DNA of 64,000 nucleotides from CAZQIC01 sp964593555 (GCA_964593555.1 CAZQIC010000009.1:4645-68644); one strand, 5' to 3'; shown: positions 26,125 through 35,937, numbered from the stretch's first letter. Notes: a model not told the origin generated them from the sequence alone. Made by a program: numbers and translations.

Positions 26125-27054
26125 TTAGAACTTAGAACGAGTTCTTTTTCTACGATAGAACTTATAGTTCGCATTGAACGTGACAAACATATAAGCATCT
26201 TTATCCTTAGGGTCACCTCTTTGATCATCCATATCAGCAGCACCTTGTGGAAATGTATTACCTAAAGAAGGGTCTGCAAGGTATGCAGCAACATCGCCTC
26301 TTTCAGTTCTTATTCTGTTATTATCAAAATAATTACCACTCACATCATCAAGATAATCTGTTAATGTTTTTCTCATTCCAATATCCATACCTGCACTCCA
26401 ACGTCTGTCAATTTTATATTTAACACCAATCCCCATTGGGAAAACTACTGTAAACCTGCTGTATTTCTTTTTTAGAGGATCTATCCCCTGGCCTTCTGTA
26501 CCTAAAGGCTGCAAAGCCACCCATGCCCCTGCTTGATCCTTGCCTTTTGGATTGAAAAAAGAAACTCCAACGCCAAGAAATCCATATGCCTGAATATCAT
26601 TTCTGCGAATACCCTTCGCATTTTTAATACGATAGAGGTGACCAGGCTGCTCTTTTGTAAAATAACCTTCAATTACACCACCGAGTTCGATAATAGGTGA
26701 ACGGAAATTAAGATTGCGATTTTGCCTGAATATTTCTTTTGTAAGATTATCATTGCCATAAAGCATACCCATATTTAAAGTCCCCTTCAAAGCAAAATAA
26801 GGTGAGTCTTTGTATCTCAACCCTACCCCTATTACAGGACGCGTAGCACGAAACTCAAGGTCCCTGAGTAAATTTGTTCCAATTCTATCTGCACCTCCAA
26901 GATCACCAAGAAAGTTAGTCGCACCGGCACTGTAAATTATTTCATAACGATAACGGGTACGACGTCTTGTAGTAAATGCTGCTTCACGAGCCTCGGCCAT
27001 ATCGACCAAAAAAACTGCAAAAAGAATAAAAAACAAAAAGAACCTTTTGTTCAT
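26125..27054 (-). CDS. DUF6089-type outer-membrane beta-barrel protein
   Basis: 309 residues. Signal peptide at about 1-22 (FFLFFILFAVFLVDMAEA). The mature start YEIIYSAGATNFLGDLGGAD is the hallmark of DUF6089 proteins. The rest alternates aromatic and polar residues in short strands (RPVIGVGLRYKDSPYFALKG, FLGVGVSFFNPKG, DKDAYMFVTFNANYKFYRRK), ending in a barrel strand. These proteins sit in the Bacteroidetes outer membrane with no assigned function. It is the last gene of the minus-strand run from 38067. Confidence 0.85.
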   Translation of the reverse strand: MNKRFFLFFILFAVFLVDMAEAREAAFTTRRRTRYRYEIIYSAGATNFLGDLGGADRIGTNLLRDLEFRATRPVIGVGLRYKDSPYFALKGTLNMGMLYGNDNLTKEIFRQNRNLNFRSPIIELGGVIEGYFTKEQPGHLYRIKNAKGIRRNDIQAYGFLGVGVSFFNPKGKDQAGAWVALQPLGTEGQGIDPLKKKYSRFTVVFPMGIGVKYKIDRRWSAGMDIGMRKTLTDYLDDVSGNYFDNNRIRTERGDVAAYLADPSLGNTFPQGAADMDDQRGDPKDKDAYMFVTFNANYKFYRRKRTRSKF

Positions 27055-27132
27055 ATCGGATTAAGGGTATTCGTATGAATAGCCCCAAATTTACCATTTT
27101 TTCTAAGACTAAAAAAAATAATTTTACCTAAA

Positions 27133-28212
27133 TTAATCAACAAAAACATCAAAAACAGCAGTTTTTACCCTCTTTCCACCTTTATTATCTTTCAGAATAA
27201 GCTTGTGTGTATTACGACCCTCAAAAACTTCTTTCAGATCCCTGCATATAGCAACCGGGATTTTTTGGGAATTAAACTTTTTTAAAATAATTTTTGAACT
27301 GTTTTTAGTGAAGTAATTGCTCAGCTTTTTGTGCAGAGCACTCCTGTTTTTAACCCTCAAACTATTTGTAGCAAACAATTTATCTCCTATTAATTTTTCC
27401 AATCCCGCAAGTTCACACATTCTATTGAACTGTTTGTCGTTACCAATTGCAAGCACAAGGTATTTTTTATCCTTTGTTACAAATGTTTCTCCATACGGGG
27501 CAATGTTTGGATGAAGTGATCCTATACGCTTAGGCAGATAATTTGCCATAAGCCAATTTGAAGCCTGGTTCACCAAAGATGAAACGGCGGTATCAAAAAG
27601 GGAAACTGAGACATATGCACCTTTACCTGTTTTTTGTTTATTAAGCAGCGCGATCAATACCGCTACTTTTAACTGGTGTGCAGCCAATACATCAACAATT
27701 GCAAAAGGGATTTTCAGCGGGCCAGATTTCTCAGTGCCGTTCATTGACATGTAACCTGCCTCTGCCTGCAACACAAGATCAAAAGCATGGCGTTCATCTT
27801 TCTCACCATAACCGGTTATATTGGCCTGAATAATTTTTGGATTATTTTTTTTTAATGTTTGATAATCAATCCCCAATTTTTTCTGGCCGTTTTTTGTGTG
27901 ATTGGTAATTACAATATCCGCTTCTTTTATAAAACGGTATAATTTAGTTGAATCCTTTTTATTTTTCAGATTAAGAAAAACAGATTTTTTTTTCCAGTTC
28001 ACAGAAGCATAATATGCCGAAATACTAGGTTTATCATTTTTTTCAGAGGGCAATTTCCATTGACGGGTAACATCACCACCGGTAAGCTTGTTCTCTACCT
28101 TTATAACTGTTGCTCCAAGCTCCGCGAAGAACATACCAACAGACGGACCGGCAAGGACGCTTGCCAGTTCAACAACTTTTAATCCCTTAAAAATATTTTT
28201 CTGAGAAGGCAT
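27133..28212 (-). CDS. CaiB/BaiF family (class III) CoA-transferase
   Basis: 359 residues with the interlocked-ring fold of formyl-CoA/carnitine CoA-transferases. Seen: VVELASVLAGPSVGMFFAEL at the N terminus, ADIVITNHTKNGQKKLGIDY, ANITGYGEKD and IPFAIVDVLAAHQ with the catalytic Asp. It moves CoA between carboxylic acids; the substrate is not evident. Its start abuts the paaE-like stop (28213), suggesting coupled expression and a shared aromatic-acid or fatty-acid role. Confidence 0.88.
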   Translation of the reverse strand: MPSQKNIFKGLKVVELASVLAGPSVGMFFAELGATVIKVENKLTGGDVTRQWKLPSEKNDKPSISAYYASVNWKKKSVFLNLKNKKDSTKLYRFIKEADIVITNHTKNGQKKLGIDYQTLKKNNPKIIQANITGYGEKDERHAFDLVLQAEAGYMSMNGTEKSGPLKIPFAIVDVLAAHQLKVAVLIALLNKQKTGKGAYVSVSLFDTAVSSLVNQASNWLMANYLPKRIGSLHPNIAPYGETFVTKDKKYLVLAIGNDKQFNRMCELAGLEKLIGDKLFATNSLRVKNRSALHKKLSNYFTKNSSKIILKKFNSQKIPVAICRDLKEVFEGRNTHKLILKDNKGGKRVKTAVFDVFVD

Positions 28213-29280
28213 TTAAGGATGGTCGTAATCCACCACCACAACAGGAGTTAAAGGATGTGATTGGCAGGTTAATATATAACCATCCTCTACCTCATCATCG
28301 GTAAGGGCATAATTCATATCCATTTTCACTTTCCCTTCAATGATCTTTGCCTTACATGTACAACAAACTGCTCCCTTACATGCATAAGGTGCATCTGCAC
28401 CCGCATTAATAGCACCATCAAGTATGGAATCACCATTTGTATTCAATTCAAAAGAGGTTTCAACACCGTCAATAGTCACGGTGATCTGGCTTGTTATATC
28501 TTCGCCCGCATTTCCAGTTTGTTTAGGCGCCTCTAAAGAGGCTGTGAAATATTCGATATGAACTTTTTTACTGTCAACTTTTAAATCAGACAACACTGCT
28601 TTAACATTATCCATCATTGGCGTTGGGCCGCACACAAAAAATTCATTGTCGCCATTCAGGATTATGTGCTTTGCGACAAGAGCTTTTACTTTTTCTTTAT
28701 CGAGTCTTCCCTTATACAATTCATCAACACCTTGTGAAGGGTTTTCAAGAATGTGGATCACATTTAATTTATTTGCTGATGAGCCCACATGATTTTCCAA
28801 CTCAGTTTTAAAAATTGTACTTTTTTCGTCCCTGTTACCATACAAAAGAGTGATCTTACTATTCGGTTCCTTGGCAAGAACAGTTTTTATAATGGAGAGC
28901 ATTGGAGTTATTCCGCTGCCACCGGCAAATAAAATATAATGTTTTGTGTGTGCTGAATTTATTGGCGAATGAAAATTACCCATTGGGGTCATTACTTCCA
29001 GCTCATCCCCATTTTTTACATTTTCATTGAGCCATTTTGAACCTCTTCCATCAGAAGTTTTTTTCACTGCTACCCTCAGTTCTGTATCAGCAACCGGACT
29101 GCTGCAAATAGAATATGATCTCCTTATTTCACCGCCTACATCAAGTTTAAAAGTGATGTACTGGCCCTGTACATAGGTATACTCACTTTTTAAAGAGGAT
29201 GGTATATCAAAAGCAATAGAAACACAGTCATCAGTTTCCTTACGTACATCGCTCACTTTTAACTTATGAAATTTGGCCAT
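28213..29280 (-). CDS. paaE: PaaE-like ferredoxin reductase (phenylacetyl-CoA epoxidase reductase subunit)
   Basis: 355 residues in PaaE order. An FAD-binding domain comes first (RRSYSICSSPVADTELRVAV), then the NAD domain (HYILFAGGSGITPMLSIIKT, FFVCGPTPMMDNV) and a C-terminal plant-type [2Fe-2S] ferredoxin (YACKGAVCCTCKAKII, last Cys in ILTCQSHP). It passes electrons from NAD(P)H to the diiron epoxidase PaaAC that opens the aromatic ring of phenylacetyl-CoA. The paaABCD genes are not in the window, so the partner must be elsewhere or be another oxygenase. paaZ lies 6.7 kb upstream on the same strand. Confidence 0.85.
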   Translation of the reverse strand: MAKFHKLKVSDVRKETDDCVSIAFDIPSSLKSEYTYVQGQYITFKLDVGGEIRRSYSICSSPVADTELRVAVKKTSDGRGSKWLNENVKNGDELEVMTPMGNFHSPINSAHTKHYILFAGGSGITPMLSIIKTVLAKEPNSKITLLYGNRDEKSTIFKTELENHVGSSANKLNVIHILENPSQGVDELYKGRLDKEKVKALVAKHIILNGDNEFFVCGPTPMMDNVKAVLSDLKVDSKKVHIEYFTASLEAPKQTGNAGEDITSQITVTIDGVETSFELNTNGDSILDGAINAGADAPYACKGAVCCTCKAKIIEGKVKMDMNYALTDDEVEDGYILTCQSHPLTPVVVVDYDHP

Positions 29281-29320
29281 ACAGTTTAATCAATTACTCT
29301 GCAAAAATATAATTTAAACT

Positions 29321-30011
29321 TTACTCTTCCATAAATTTTTTAATCGCATTTGAAACCAGCAATACATCAATTTGTTCGATTGGATGAGGAGTATTTGAAA
29401 AAACCGTCAAAGAACCCTTTTTTAATTTTTTATACACATTGATTGTTTCTTCATGTGACACCATTTTATCACTGTCACCAATAGAGACCATTACTTCGTT
29501 TGTTATATCGGCATAATCTGATTCTTTCAACGGATTCTCCCTCCCCATTGCTTTCATCATGCTTGCAGTACTCTCCAATATAATTTTCCAATCAGCTGGA
29601 TCATGACACTGTTTTAATGCTTGGGCAAAAGCAGGCAATTTTTCTTCTATCCTTTCGGGAAATGAGCATTTTGGATTCCTTTTCTGCCCCTACTTCATTC
29701 CATTCAAATTTTGCAGCGAGGGTAAATATTTTACCGATTCTATCAGGATAGTTTTTTGCCAGGTACAATGCTACATAACCTCCCATACTATAACCAAAAA
29801 TATCTATTTTCTTTATCGACAATAAATCCATCCATCTCAACACATCGTTCGCAAAAAGTTTTATACTGAATGGCTCCTGAGGTAATGCTCCGCCTCCGTG
29901 TCCTGAAAAATTTAACCGGTGTATGTCAAATTTATCTCCCAGTTTTTCTGCAATAGGGATCAATTGATCCGCTGAGCCTATTGCACCATGAAGAAGCAGC
30001 AATTTTTTCAT
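29321..30011 (-). pseudogene. Alpha/beta hydrolase interrupted by a +1 frameshift
   Basis: Two overlapping frames together make one alpha/beta hydrolase of about 229 residues. The first (from 30011) has the oxyanion region LLLHGAIGSADQL and nucleophile elbow FGYSMGGYVALYL, and runs out of homology near 29664. The second picks up as PERIEEKLPAFAQA and supplies the Asp (VSIGDSDKMV) and His (NTPHPIEQI). The coding length 691 is 3n+1, so one extra base, most likely in the TTT of ATTTCCCG (minus strand, about 29660-29662), breaks it. All triad residues survive, so the break is recent or a sequencing error. The start overlaps the GNAT gene by 4 bp. Confidence 0.8.
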
Positions 30012-30448
30012 TTTTTAATGTTTTTAATAAAATGAAAACCTCTGACCTTATATCCTTCCCTGAAATAAAAACGGTGAGCGGCAGAATTTTCTACATATGC
30101 GTCGAGCATGGCTGTTTCACAATTTTCTTCTTTTGCTTTTACAATTATCCAATCACAAATTAATTTACCAACTCCGGATGACCTGTATTCTTCAGCGACA
30201 ACGAGATTATCTATCTCCACATATTTGCCCGAATATATTTTAGTGTTTATCCAAAAACCCGAGAGGCCAATGCATTTTTTACCAATGAAAGCGCAAGTCA
30301 TTCTGTAATTATTAGCACACATAACTTTCAACAATTCTGTATATCTTTTTTTTGTAAGTGTTGGGGTTAGTTGTTTTACCAGCGGAAACAGCGAATTCAT
30401 TTCTTCGAGGGAAATTGCTTCACGTATAATAATTTCGGGAGCAGACAC
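30008..30448 (-). CDS. GNAT-family N-acetyltransferase
   Basis: 146 residues. The acetyl-CoA motif A is in IDNLVVAEEYRSSGVGKLIC (RxxGxG/A pattern), with the motif B strand FYFREGYKVRGFHFIK. The N terminus REAISLEEMNSLFPLVKQLT is a usual start for this group. The substrate is unknown. It lies between the BCKDH gene (6 bp upstream) and the broken hydrolase, overlapping the latter by ATGA. Confidence 0.87.
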   Translation of the reverse strand: MSAPEIIIREAISLEEMNSLFPLVKQLTPTLTKKRYTELLKVMCANNYRMTCAFIGKKCIGLSGFWINTKIYSGKYVEIDNLVVAEEYRSSGVGKLICDWIIVKAKEENCETAMLDAYVENSAAHRFYFREGYKVRGFHFIKNIKK

Positions 30449-30454
30449 GAGTGC

Positions 30455-32554
30455 CTAATAATTAAGAAGGTCTTTCATCACAACAGCTACTTTATCTGCA
30501 TTTGGAAGCATAGCAGCCTCCAATATTGAATTCAATGGAATAGCTGGTAAATTTTCCGAACCAATAAGTTTCACAGGAGCATCCAGGTTCTCAAAACATT
30601 TTTCAGAAATTCTTCCGGCCAATGCCTGCGCGAAACTGTTGTTATAAGGCTCCTCTGTAAGTACAATACATTTGCCATGTTTTTTTACAGAAGCCATTAT
30701 TGCAGGCTCATCAATCGGATTTAAGGTTCTCAGGTCAATAATCTCAATTTGCCCTGCAAAATTTTTCGAAGCATTTTTAGCCCAGTACACTCCCATACCA
30801 TAAGTAATAACGGTGAGAGTCGGCTTATCTTTTGATGCTTCAGCAGATTGTACCGTGCGCGCCTTACCAAACGGAATAATATAATTTTCATCAGGCTCAA
30901 TTGTCCTTGCGTCTTCTGTTCCTTTTATTTTTGACCAATACAATCCTTTATGCTCAAGCATAATAACCGGATTAGGATCATAATATGCTGCCTTCATCAA
31001 CCCTTTCAAATCCGCACCGGTAGAAGGATACGCCACTTTAATTCCTTTTATGTTGCAAAGAATACTTTCCACACTTGATGAATGATAAGGTCCGCCACTT
31101 CCATAAGCGCCAATTGGCACACGCAATATCATACTCACCGGCCATTTTCCATTTGACAAAAAACAAGAGCGACTTACCTCTGTAAAAAGCTGATTTAATC
31201 CCGGCCATATATAATCTGCGAATTGAACTTCAACAATTGGCTTTAATCCAACTGCCGACATACCAACCGTACTACCGACTATAAATGCTTCCTGTATTGG
31301 AGTATTAAACACCCTGTCGTCACCAAATTTTTGTGCAAGCGTTGCTGCCTCACGAAATACACCACCTAATCTTTTTCCAACATCCTGTCCGTATAACAAA
31401 CACTCTTTATGCTTATACATTAACTCCTGGATAGCAAACAATGCACTATCCACCATTACTGTTGCCTCTTTTCCTTTAGGTGCCCTCTCTCCTTTTTCTT
31501 CAGTAACGGGAGTTGGAACAAAATCATGATTAAAAAGATCTTCCGGTTTTGGATCCTCTGCTTTTAATGCTTTGGCATAATCATCAGCAACTTTTTTTGT
31601 TGCCTTCTCCTCTATTTTTGATAATTCATAATTCTCAAAACCAGCAACTAACAATTGATTTTTTAAACGAGGCAATGGATCTCTCTTCGCTGCTTCTATC
31701 AAATCATCGCGATACCATTCTTTTCTCACGCCCGATGTATGATGATTCAACAACGGCACATGTGCATGCACCATCATTGGTCTTCTTTCTTTTCTTATTA
31801 TGGAGATAACTTCACTTATCGTTTCAAAAGATTTTACAAAATCACTTCCATCAATTGTGCGTGTCTCTAATCCTTTAAATCCTTTGGCATATTCTGTTGC
31901 ATCCATTGCACGTATCTCCTTTGCATTGGCAGATATATCCCATTCATTATCCTGTACAAGGTATAATATTGGCAGTTTTTTAAGTACCGCCATCTGGAAA
32001 GCTTCAGCGACTTCACCTTCGGTAATTGATGCATCACCTAATGAACAAACAGCAATTGCTTTTTCATCACCGGTATTTTCTGCTATACCTAATTTTTCTT
32101 TGTATAGTATACCCATTGCAATACCGGTAGTTGGTATGGCCTGCATTCCGGTTGCCGAACTTTGGTGTGGGATCTTAGGCATATCGTCTCTCCGCAAACT
32201 TGGATGACTGTAATATGTTCTTCCACCTGAAAACGGATCATCGCGCTTGGCCAGCAATTGTAACATCAATTCATAAGGCTGCATTCCAATACCTAATAAA
32301 ATACTTTCATCACGATAATATGGAGAAAGGTAATCTTGTGGTTTTAACTGTAAACCCAATGCCAACTGAATTGCTTCATGCCCACGTGATGTGGCATGAA
32401 CATATTTGGCTGTAACATCTTTATTCTGCTCATATAAATCGGTCATTGCCTTAGCAGTGCACATCAATTCATATGCTTTCGCAAGAATTTCTTTAGAAAC
32501 AGAAAAATTTATATTCCCTTTTTTGGTTTCGGGCATCGGTATTGACATAATCAA
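30455..32554 (-). CDS. Fused E1 alpha/beta subunits of branched-chain 2-oxoacid dehydrogenase
   Basis: 699 residues. The alpha part (about 1-345) carries the TPP site GDASITEGEVAEAFQMAV, with NEWDIS close by and YYRDESILLGIGM. A short linker rich in Glu/Pro/Lys follows. The beta part (about 365-699) has LYGQDVGKRLGGVFREA, GLKPIVEVQFADYIWPGLNQ, RVPIGAYGSGGPYHSSSVES and IDLRTLNPID. It decarboxylates branched-chain 2-oxoacids in the cytoplasm. The single-chain form is common in Bacteroidota. E2 and E3 are not in the window. Starts at residues 3 or 7 (MSIP or MPETKK) are possible. Confidence 0.93.
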   Translation of the reverse strand: MIMSIPMPETKKGNINFSVSKEILAKAYELMCTAKAMTDLYEQNKDVTAKYVHATSRGHEAIQLALGLQLKPQDYLSPYYRDESILLGIGMQPYELMLQLLAKRDDPFSGGRTYYSHPSLRRDDMPKIPHQSSATGMQAIPTTGIAMGILYKEKLGIAENTGDEKAIAVCSLGDASITEGEVAEAFQMAVLKKLPILYLVQDNEWDISANAKEIRAMDATEYAKGFKGLETRTIDGSDFVKSFETISEVISIIRKERRPMMVHAHVPLLNHHTSGVRKEWYRDDLIEAAKRDPLPRLKNQLLVAGFENYELSKIEEKATKKVADDYAKALKAEDPKPEDLFNHDFVPTPVTEEKGERAPKGKEATVMVDSALFAIQELMYKHKECLLYGQDVGKRLGGVFREAATLAQKFGDDRVFNTPIQEAFIVGSTVGMSAVGLKPIVEVQFADYIWPGLNQLFTEVSRSCFLSNGKWPVSMILRVPIGAYGSGGPYHSSSVESILCNIKGIKVAYPSTGADLKGLMKAAYYDPNPVIMLEHKGLYWSKIKGTEDARTIEPDENYIIPFGKARTVQSAEASKDKPTLTVITYGMGVYWAKNASKNFAGQIEIIDLRTLNPIDEPAIMASVKKHGKCIVLTEEPYNNSFAQALAGRISEKCFENLDAPVKLIGSENLPAIPLNSILEAAMLPNADKVAVVMKDLLNY

Positions 32555-32659
32555 AAATTAACCGAACTAAATATAAGTATTAAATAGATAAATAAGAACG
32601 CAATTAGACCAATCTTATCAAAAGAAAGACAATTTGAACATGAAGCTATATAAAACCAA

Positions 32660-32689
32660 AAGGGAGATACATAAAAATGTATCTCCCTT
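32660..32689 (-). terminator. Terminator of the lipoprotein gene at 32712
   Basis: A 13-bp perfect stem, AAGGGAGATACAT (32660-32672) with ATGTATCTCCCTT (32677-32689), has a four-base loop. On the minus strand it is followed by TTTTGGTTTT, so it acts on the gene ending at 32712. Confidence 0.75.
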
Positions 32690-32711
32690 CGGCCTATGAA
32701 ATATATAAGTA

Positions 32712-33212
32712 TTATTTTTTTAGAGTCCCATTGTATTCATCATCCACTTTTCCATCACCTTCCCAATCAACAAGACCATTTAATGTTGCCACGTTATCCT
32801 TGATGCCAATATGATACTGGAAGAAAATAGCGTCAGGTTGTTTCTGATTCATAAAAATGGTGTCATTAAGTACGTACCAGGTTCCTGAAGAAACTGACAC
32901 GGTTGAATCAGCAATACTCCCATCAGCCAATTTATAAGTTCCATCCTCCGAAAAAACAGTTTTCATTGGCTTGGTTTTTAACACCCTTTCCCAGTTTGTC
33001 TCATCTACATCTATATAACCAGTAGAATCACTGTTAAGCGCGGTATTTATTTTTACTTTTAAAGAGGTATTACGCCATTCTCCAATAATTTGCTTATCCA
33101 AAGGAGTTGTTACAGCAGTTGTATCAGTTCCAGATTCTGTCGGATTAGAAGAATTGTTAGAACATGAATAAATCATGGTTAAGGTTAATACTCCAAATAG
33201 TATTTTTTTCAT
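32712..33212 (-). CDS. Predicted lipocalin-like lipoprotein
   Basis: 166 residues with signal peptide MKKILFGVLTLTMIYSC and the acylated Cys at about residue 17. A Thr/Ser linker follows, then a small beta-barrel-like domain (IGEWRNTSLKVKIN, VFSEDGTYKLADGS, SGTWYVLNDTIFMNQ). The GEW, DGTY and GTW pattern resembles the lipocalin-like proteins common in this phylum. It has its own terminator and looks monocistronic. The ligand is unknown. Confidence 0.75.
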   Translation of the reverse strand: MKKILFGVLTLTMIYSCSNNSSNPTESGTDTTAVTTPLDKQIIGEWRNTSLKVKINTALNSDSTGYIDVDETNWERVLKTKPMKTVFSEDGTYKLADGSIADSTVSVSSGTWYVLNDTIFMNQKQPDAIFFQYHIGIKDNVATLNGLVDWEGDGKVDDEYNGTLKK

Positions 33213-33267
33213 ACGGTTACAGTTTAATACACTCCAAAATTAATTTTTTTTCTCAATGGACGAAAAT

Positions 33268-34029
33268 TTATCTTGCCCCAGCCTTAAATTTGCTTATCGA
33301 ATTCCTTGTAAACTCTGACAGCACTAAGGTTCCGCTCATTTTTGCCCTTTCTAACAAAAGGATGTCCCAATGGTCTGTTCCTTCCCAAAACACCTTTTTA
33401 AGGGCTTTCATAGCCTCGGGATTAGACTCCGCTAATTTTGAGGCCAACTTAGCAACTCCATCATCCAATAATTCAATGGATGAAAATAGTTCAGCATAAA
33501 TTCCTTTTTCCCTTGCCCATAAAGCAGTTTGCCATTCGGTTGCATTAATGGTCATCTGGCAAAAAGCTGATTTACCTACTTTTCTTTCTACCGCAGGACC
33601 AACAACAAATGGTCCTATACCAACAGCTAATTCACTTAGTTTTACTGAAGCTGCCTCTGTTGCTAATGTATAATCGGCTGAGCAGGCAATTCCAACACCG
33701 CCTCCAACAGCTTTCCCCTGAACCCTTGCAATAACAAACTTAGGAGCCTTACGAATGGCATTAATTACCATGGCAAAACCAGAGAAAAAAGTTTTCCCTG
33801 TCTCCACATCATTGATGGAAACTAGTTCATCAAAGCTAGCTCCTGCACAAAATGATTTTTCGCCCTGGCTTTTTAGCACGATCACCTTTGCGTCAGGATT
33901 TTGTCCCACGATTGTAATCTCCTCAGCCAATTTTCTTAGCAAGGCACCGGGCATTGAATTACTTTGAGGATGAAAAAAAGTAACGGTACCAATACCATTA
34001 GCGATCACTGATTCTACTTTACCTTCCAT
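33268..34029 (-). CDS. Enoyl-CoA hydratase/isomerase (crotonase) family protein
   Basis: 253 residues, complete crotonase core. Seen: KSFCAGASFDELV (CoA-binding loop with oxyanion Ala/Gly), GKAVGGGVGIACSADY (second oxyanion Gly) and LSELAVGIGPFVVGP. By hand alignment with rat mitochondrial hydratase, Glu144 is replaced by Gly113 and Glu164 is kept as Glu133. A single Glu is typical of isomerase-type members, so a hydratase label is unsafe. It sits between the SpoIIE-type gene and the lipoprotein, 2 kb downstream of paaZ on the same strand. Confidence 0.88.
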   Translation of the reverse strand: MEGKVESVIANGIGTVTFFHPQSNSMPGALLRKLAEEITIVGQNPDAKVIVLKSQGEKSFCAGASFDELVSINDVETGKTFFSGFAMVINAIRKAPKFVIARVQGKAVGGGVGIACSADYTLATEAASVKLSELAVGIGPFVVGPAVERKVGKSAFCQMTINATEWQTALWAREKGIYAELFSSIELLDDGVAKLASKLAESNPEAMKALKKVFWEGTDHWDILLLERAKMSGTLVLSEFTRNSISKFKAGAR

Positions 34030-34058
34030 TATAAAAATATTTATCTTAAATTATTAAA

Positions 34059-35930
34059 TCAAATTTTTATTCCAACCACTAAAATATCATCTACCTGTTC
34101 AAGGCCACCTTTCCATTGTTCCAATATTTCATCCAAAACTTCTTCTTGTTTTTTCATGTGCAATTCATGATTCTTTAGCAATAACTCTTGAAGTTGCTTG
34201 TATTTAAACTTTTTCCCTCTTGGACCACCAAACTGATCAGCGTATCCATCAGTGCAAATGTACAACACGTCATCTTTTTGCATCTCTATTTCAAAAAGAC
34301 GAAAACCTTGTGATCGCTCACCTTTACCAACTGGTATCCTGTCCGCTCCTAATTCAATAAGTTCCTTGTTTCGTACAAGTGAAGGGGAGTTATAAGCAGC
34401 TGCATAACTTATTTTATTCCCTTCAATACAAATCAATGTTCCATCCATTCCATCCTTCTGATCCTCTTTTGAAATATTCTCTATTAGTTTATCTCTCACG
34501 TAATTGAACACTTCATTCGGTGCAGAAATATTTTTTTCCATTATGGCCTCATTCAAAAAAGAAGTATTTAACAAGCTCATAAATGCGCCGGGAACACCAT
34601 GTCCTGTACTGTCACAGACTGCCATGTAAAACCGGTTATCCTTTTTCGTCGCCCAATAAAAATCTCCACTCACAATATCCTTAGGCTTAAACAAAATAAA
34701 ATGTTCAGCAAGATTATTATTTAACAATTCATCATTGGCAAGAAGTGTATACTGTATCTTCTTTGCATATTGTATACTATCAGTTATTTCTTTATTTTTT
34801 TCTTCGATTAGATCGTATGCTAATTTTAACTCAACATTTCTGAGTTTTTCGATCTCCGCTTCTTTTTCAGCTTTTTCCGTTGCTGTCCTTTTTTGCAGCT
34901 CATTTATTTTATTATTTGCAACTTCACCAACCACTTCAGATTTCAACTTATCATATAGTTCGAAATGCTCTAAAGCCTTCCATGGCTCATTGGTCTTGCG
35001 ATACAGTTGATAGAACATAAAGTGTGTCCGGTAAAGCTTCGACCTATTGTTAATTTTTTCACAAACAACTTTAGCTTCATTAAGATACTTTTCGGCTTCA
35101 GGATAATTTTTAATCAACAAAAGCAATTCAGCTATCTCATTTAATGTAGTCGAAATGCCTTGGTAATAATTAAGCTCTTTACGTATGTGCAAAGCTTGTT
35201 TAAAAAAACCAAGCGCCTTTTCGTACTCTTCTTTCTTTTTAGAAATCAAGCCAAGATCATTCAATGAGCGTGACTGAGCTGAAAGAATTTCATTATCAGT
35301 GTAATATTTTAAAGAACGATGTAAAAGCTTTTCGGCCTCTACTAAATCACCTCTTTGTATGTAAACAGAAGATAGGCCAGTTTCACTTCTCGCAAATCCA
35401 TAATCATTGTTCTTTTGATGGAAATTTTCAGCAGCTATTTTGTAATATTTTTCAGAATTATCGAGATCTTTCAGATCAAAAAATAAAACACCAAGGGTAT
35501 ATTCACCCCAAAACCTATCTTTACTTTGAGAGTTTTCGGCAAATTTAATGCAGTCATAGGCGTACTGAAACGCTTTTTCATAATTACCACGATGCGATTG
35601 ACTAAAGGCGAGAAAATTATATACAGGTACTTTAACGTTGGGATCTTTTACTTCGGGGAGCATTTTTAAAACCCGATCAAACTCCTCCTGCCCCTTTTGA
35701 GAATTTCCTCTTTCAAAAAAAATAAAAGCAAGCATATACCTTAACAGGACCTCAGCATCATTATCACCAGCATGCGTTACCAAGCCAAGTTCCTTTTCAA
35801 GAATTTCGTTAAGAAGCAGAAAGTTACTATCATAATACAGATTGAAAAAATCATGAATAAGAATCACCCTTTCCTTAAAAATTTTTTCGGAATTATATTT
35901 CTGCAAAAATTTTTCGAGCGACTTACTCAC
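34059..35930 (-). CDS. TPR-containing SpoIIE/RsbU-type serine phosphatase
   Basis: 623 residues. Residues about 60-330 hold six or more tetratricopeptide repeats (GDLVEAEKLLHRSLKYYTDN, EYEKALGFFKQALHIRKEL). A coiled coil runs about 335-390 (Lys/Glu-rich, ELQKRTATEKAEKEAEIEK). The PP2C-like SpoIIE domain (about 395-623) has DIVSGDFYWATKK, YMAVCDSTGHGVPGAFMSLL and VLYICTDGYADQFGG with the metal-binding Asp residues. No transmembrane segment is seen, so it is cytosolic. It probably dephosphorylates an anti-sigma antagonist, but no such partner is nearby. It begins 7 bp after paaZ ends. Confidence 0.9.
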   Translation of the reverse strand: MSKSLEKFLQKYNSEKIFKERVILIHDFFNLYYDSNFLLLNEILEKELGLVTHAGDNDAEVLLRYMLAFIFFERGNSQKGQEEFDRVLKMLPEVKDPNVKVPVYNFLAFSQSHRGNYEKAFQYAYDCIKFAENSQSKDRFWGEYTLGVLFFDLKDLDNSEKYYKIAAENFHQKNNDYGFARSETGLSSVYIQRGDLVEAEKLLHRSLKYYTDNEILSAQSRSLNDLGLISKKKEEYEKALGFFKQALHIRKELNYYQGISTTLNEIAELLLLIKNYPEAEKYLNEAKVVCEKINNRSKLYRTHFMFYQLYRKTNEPWKALEHFELYDKLKSEVVGEVANNKINELQKRTATEKAEKEAEIEKLRNVELKLAYDLIEEKNKEITDSIQYAKKIQYTLLANDELLNNNLAEHFILFKPKDIVSGDFYWATKKDNRFYMAVCDSTGHGVPGAFMSLLNTSFLNEAIMEKNISAPNEVFNYVRDKLIENISKEDQKDGMDGTLICIEGNKISYAAAYNSPSLVRNKELIELGADRIPVGKGERSQGFRLFEIEMQKDDVLYICTDGYADQFGGPRGKKFKYKQLQELLLKNHELHMKKQEEVLDEILEQWKGGLEQVDDILVVGIKI

Positions 35931-35937
35931 GTCTTTC

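Noticed and set aside
29321..29638. Separate small gene of 105 residues
   Set aside because: It supplies the Asp and His of the hydrolase triad begun in the neighbouring frame, so it is the second half of one broken gene.
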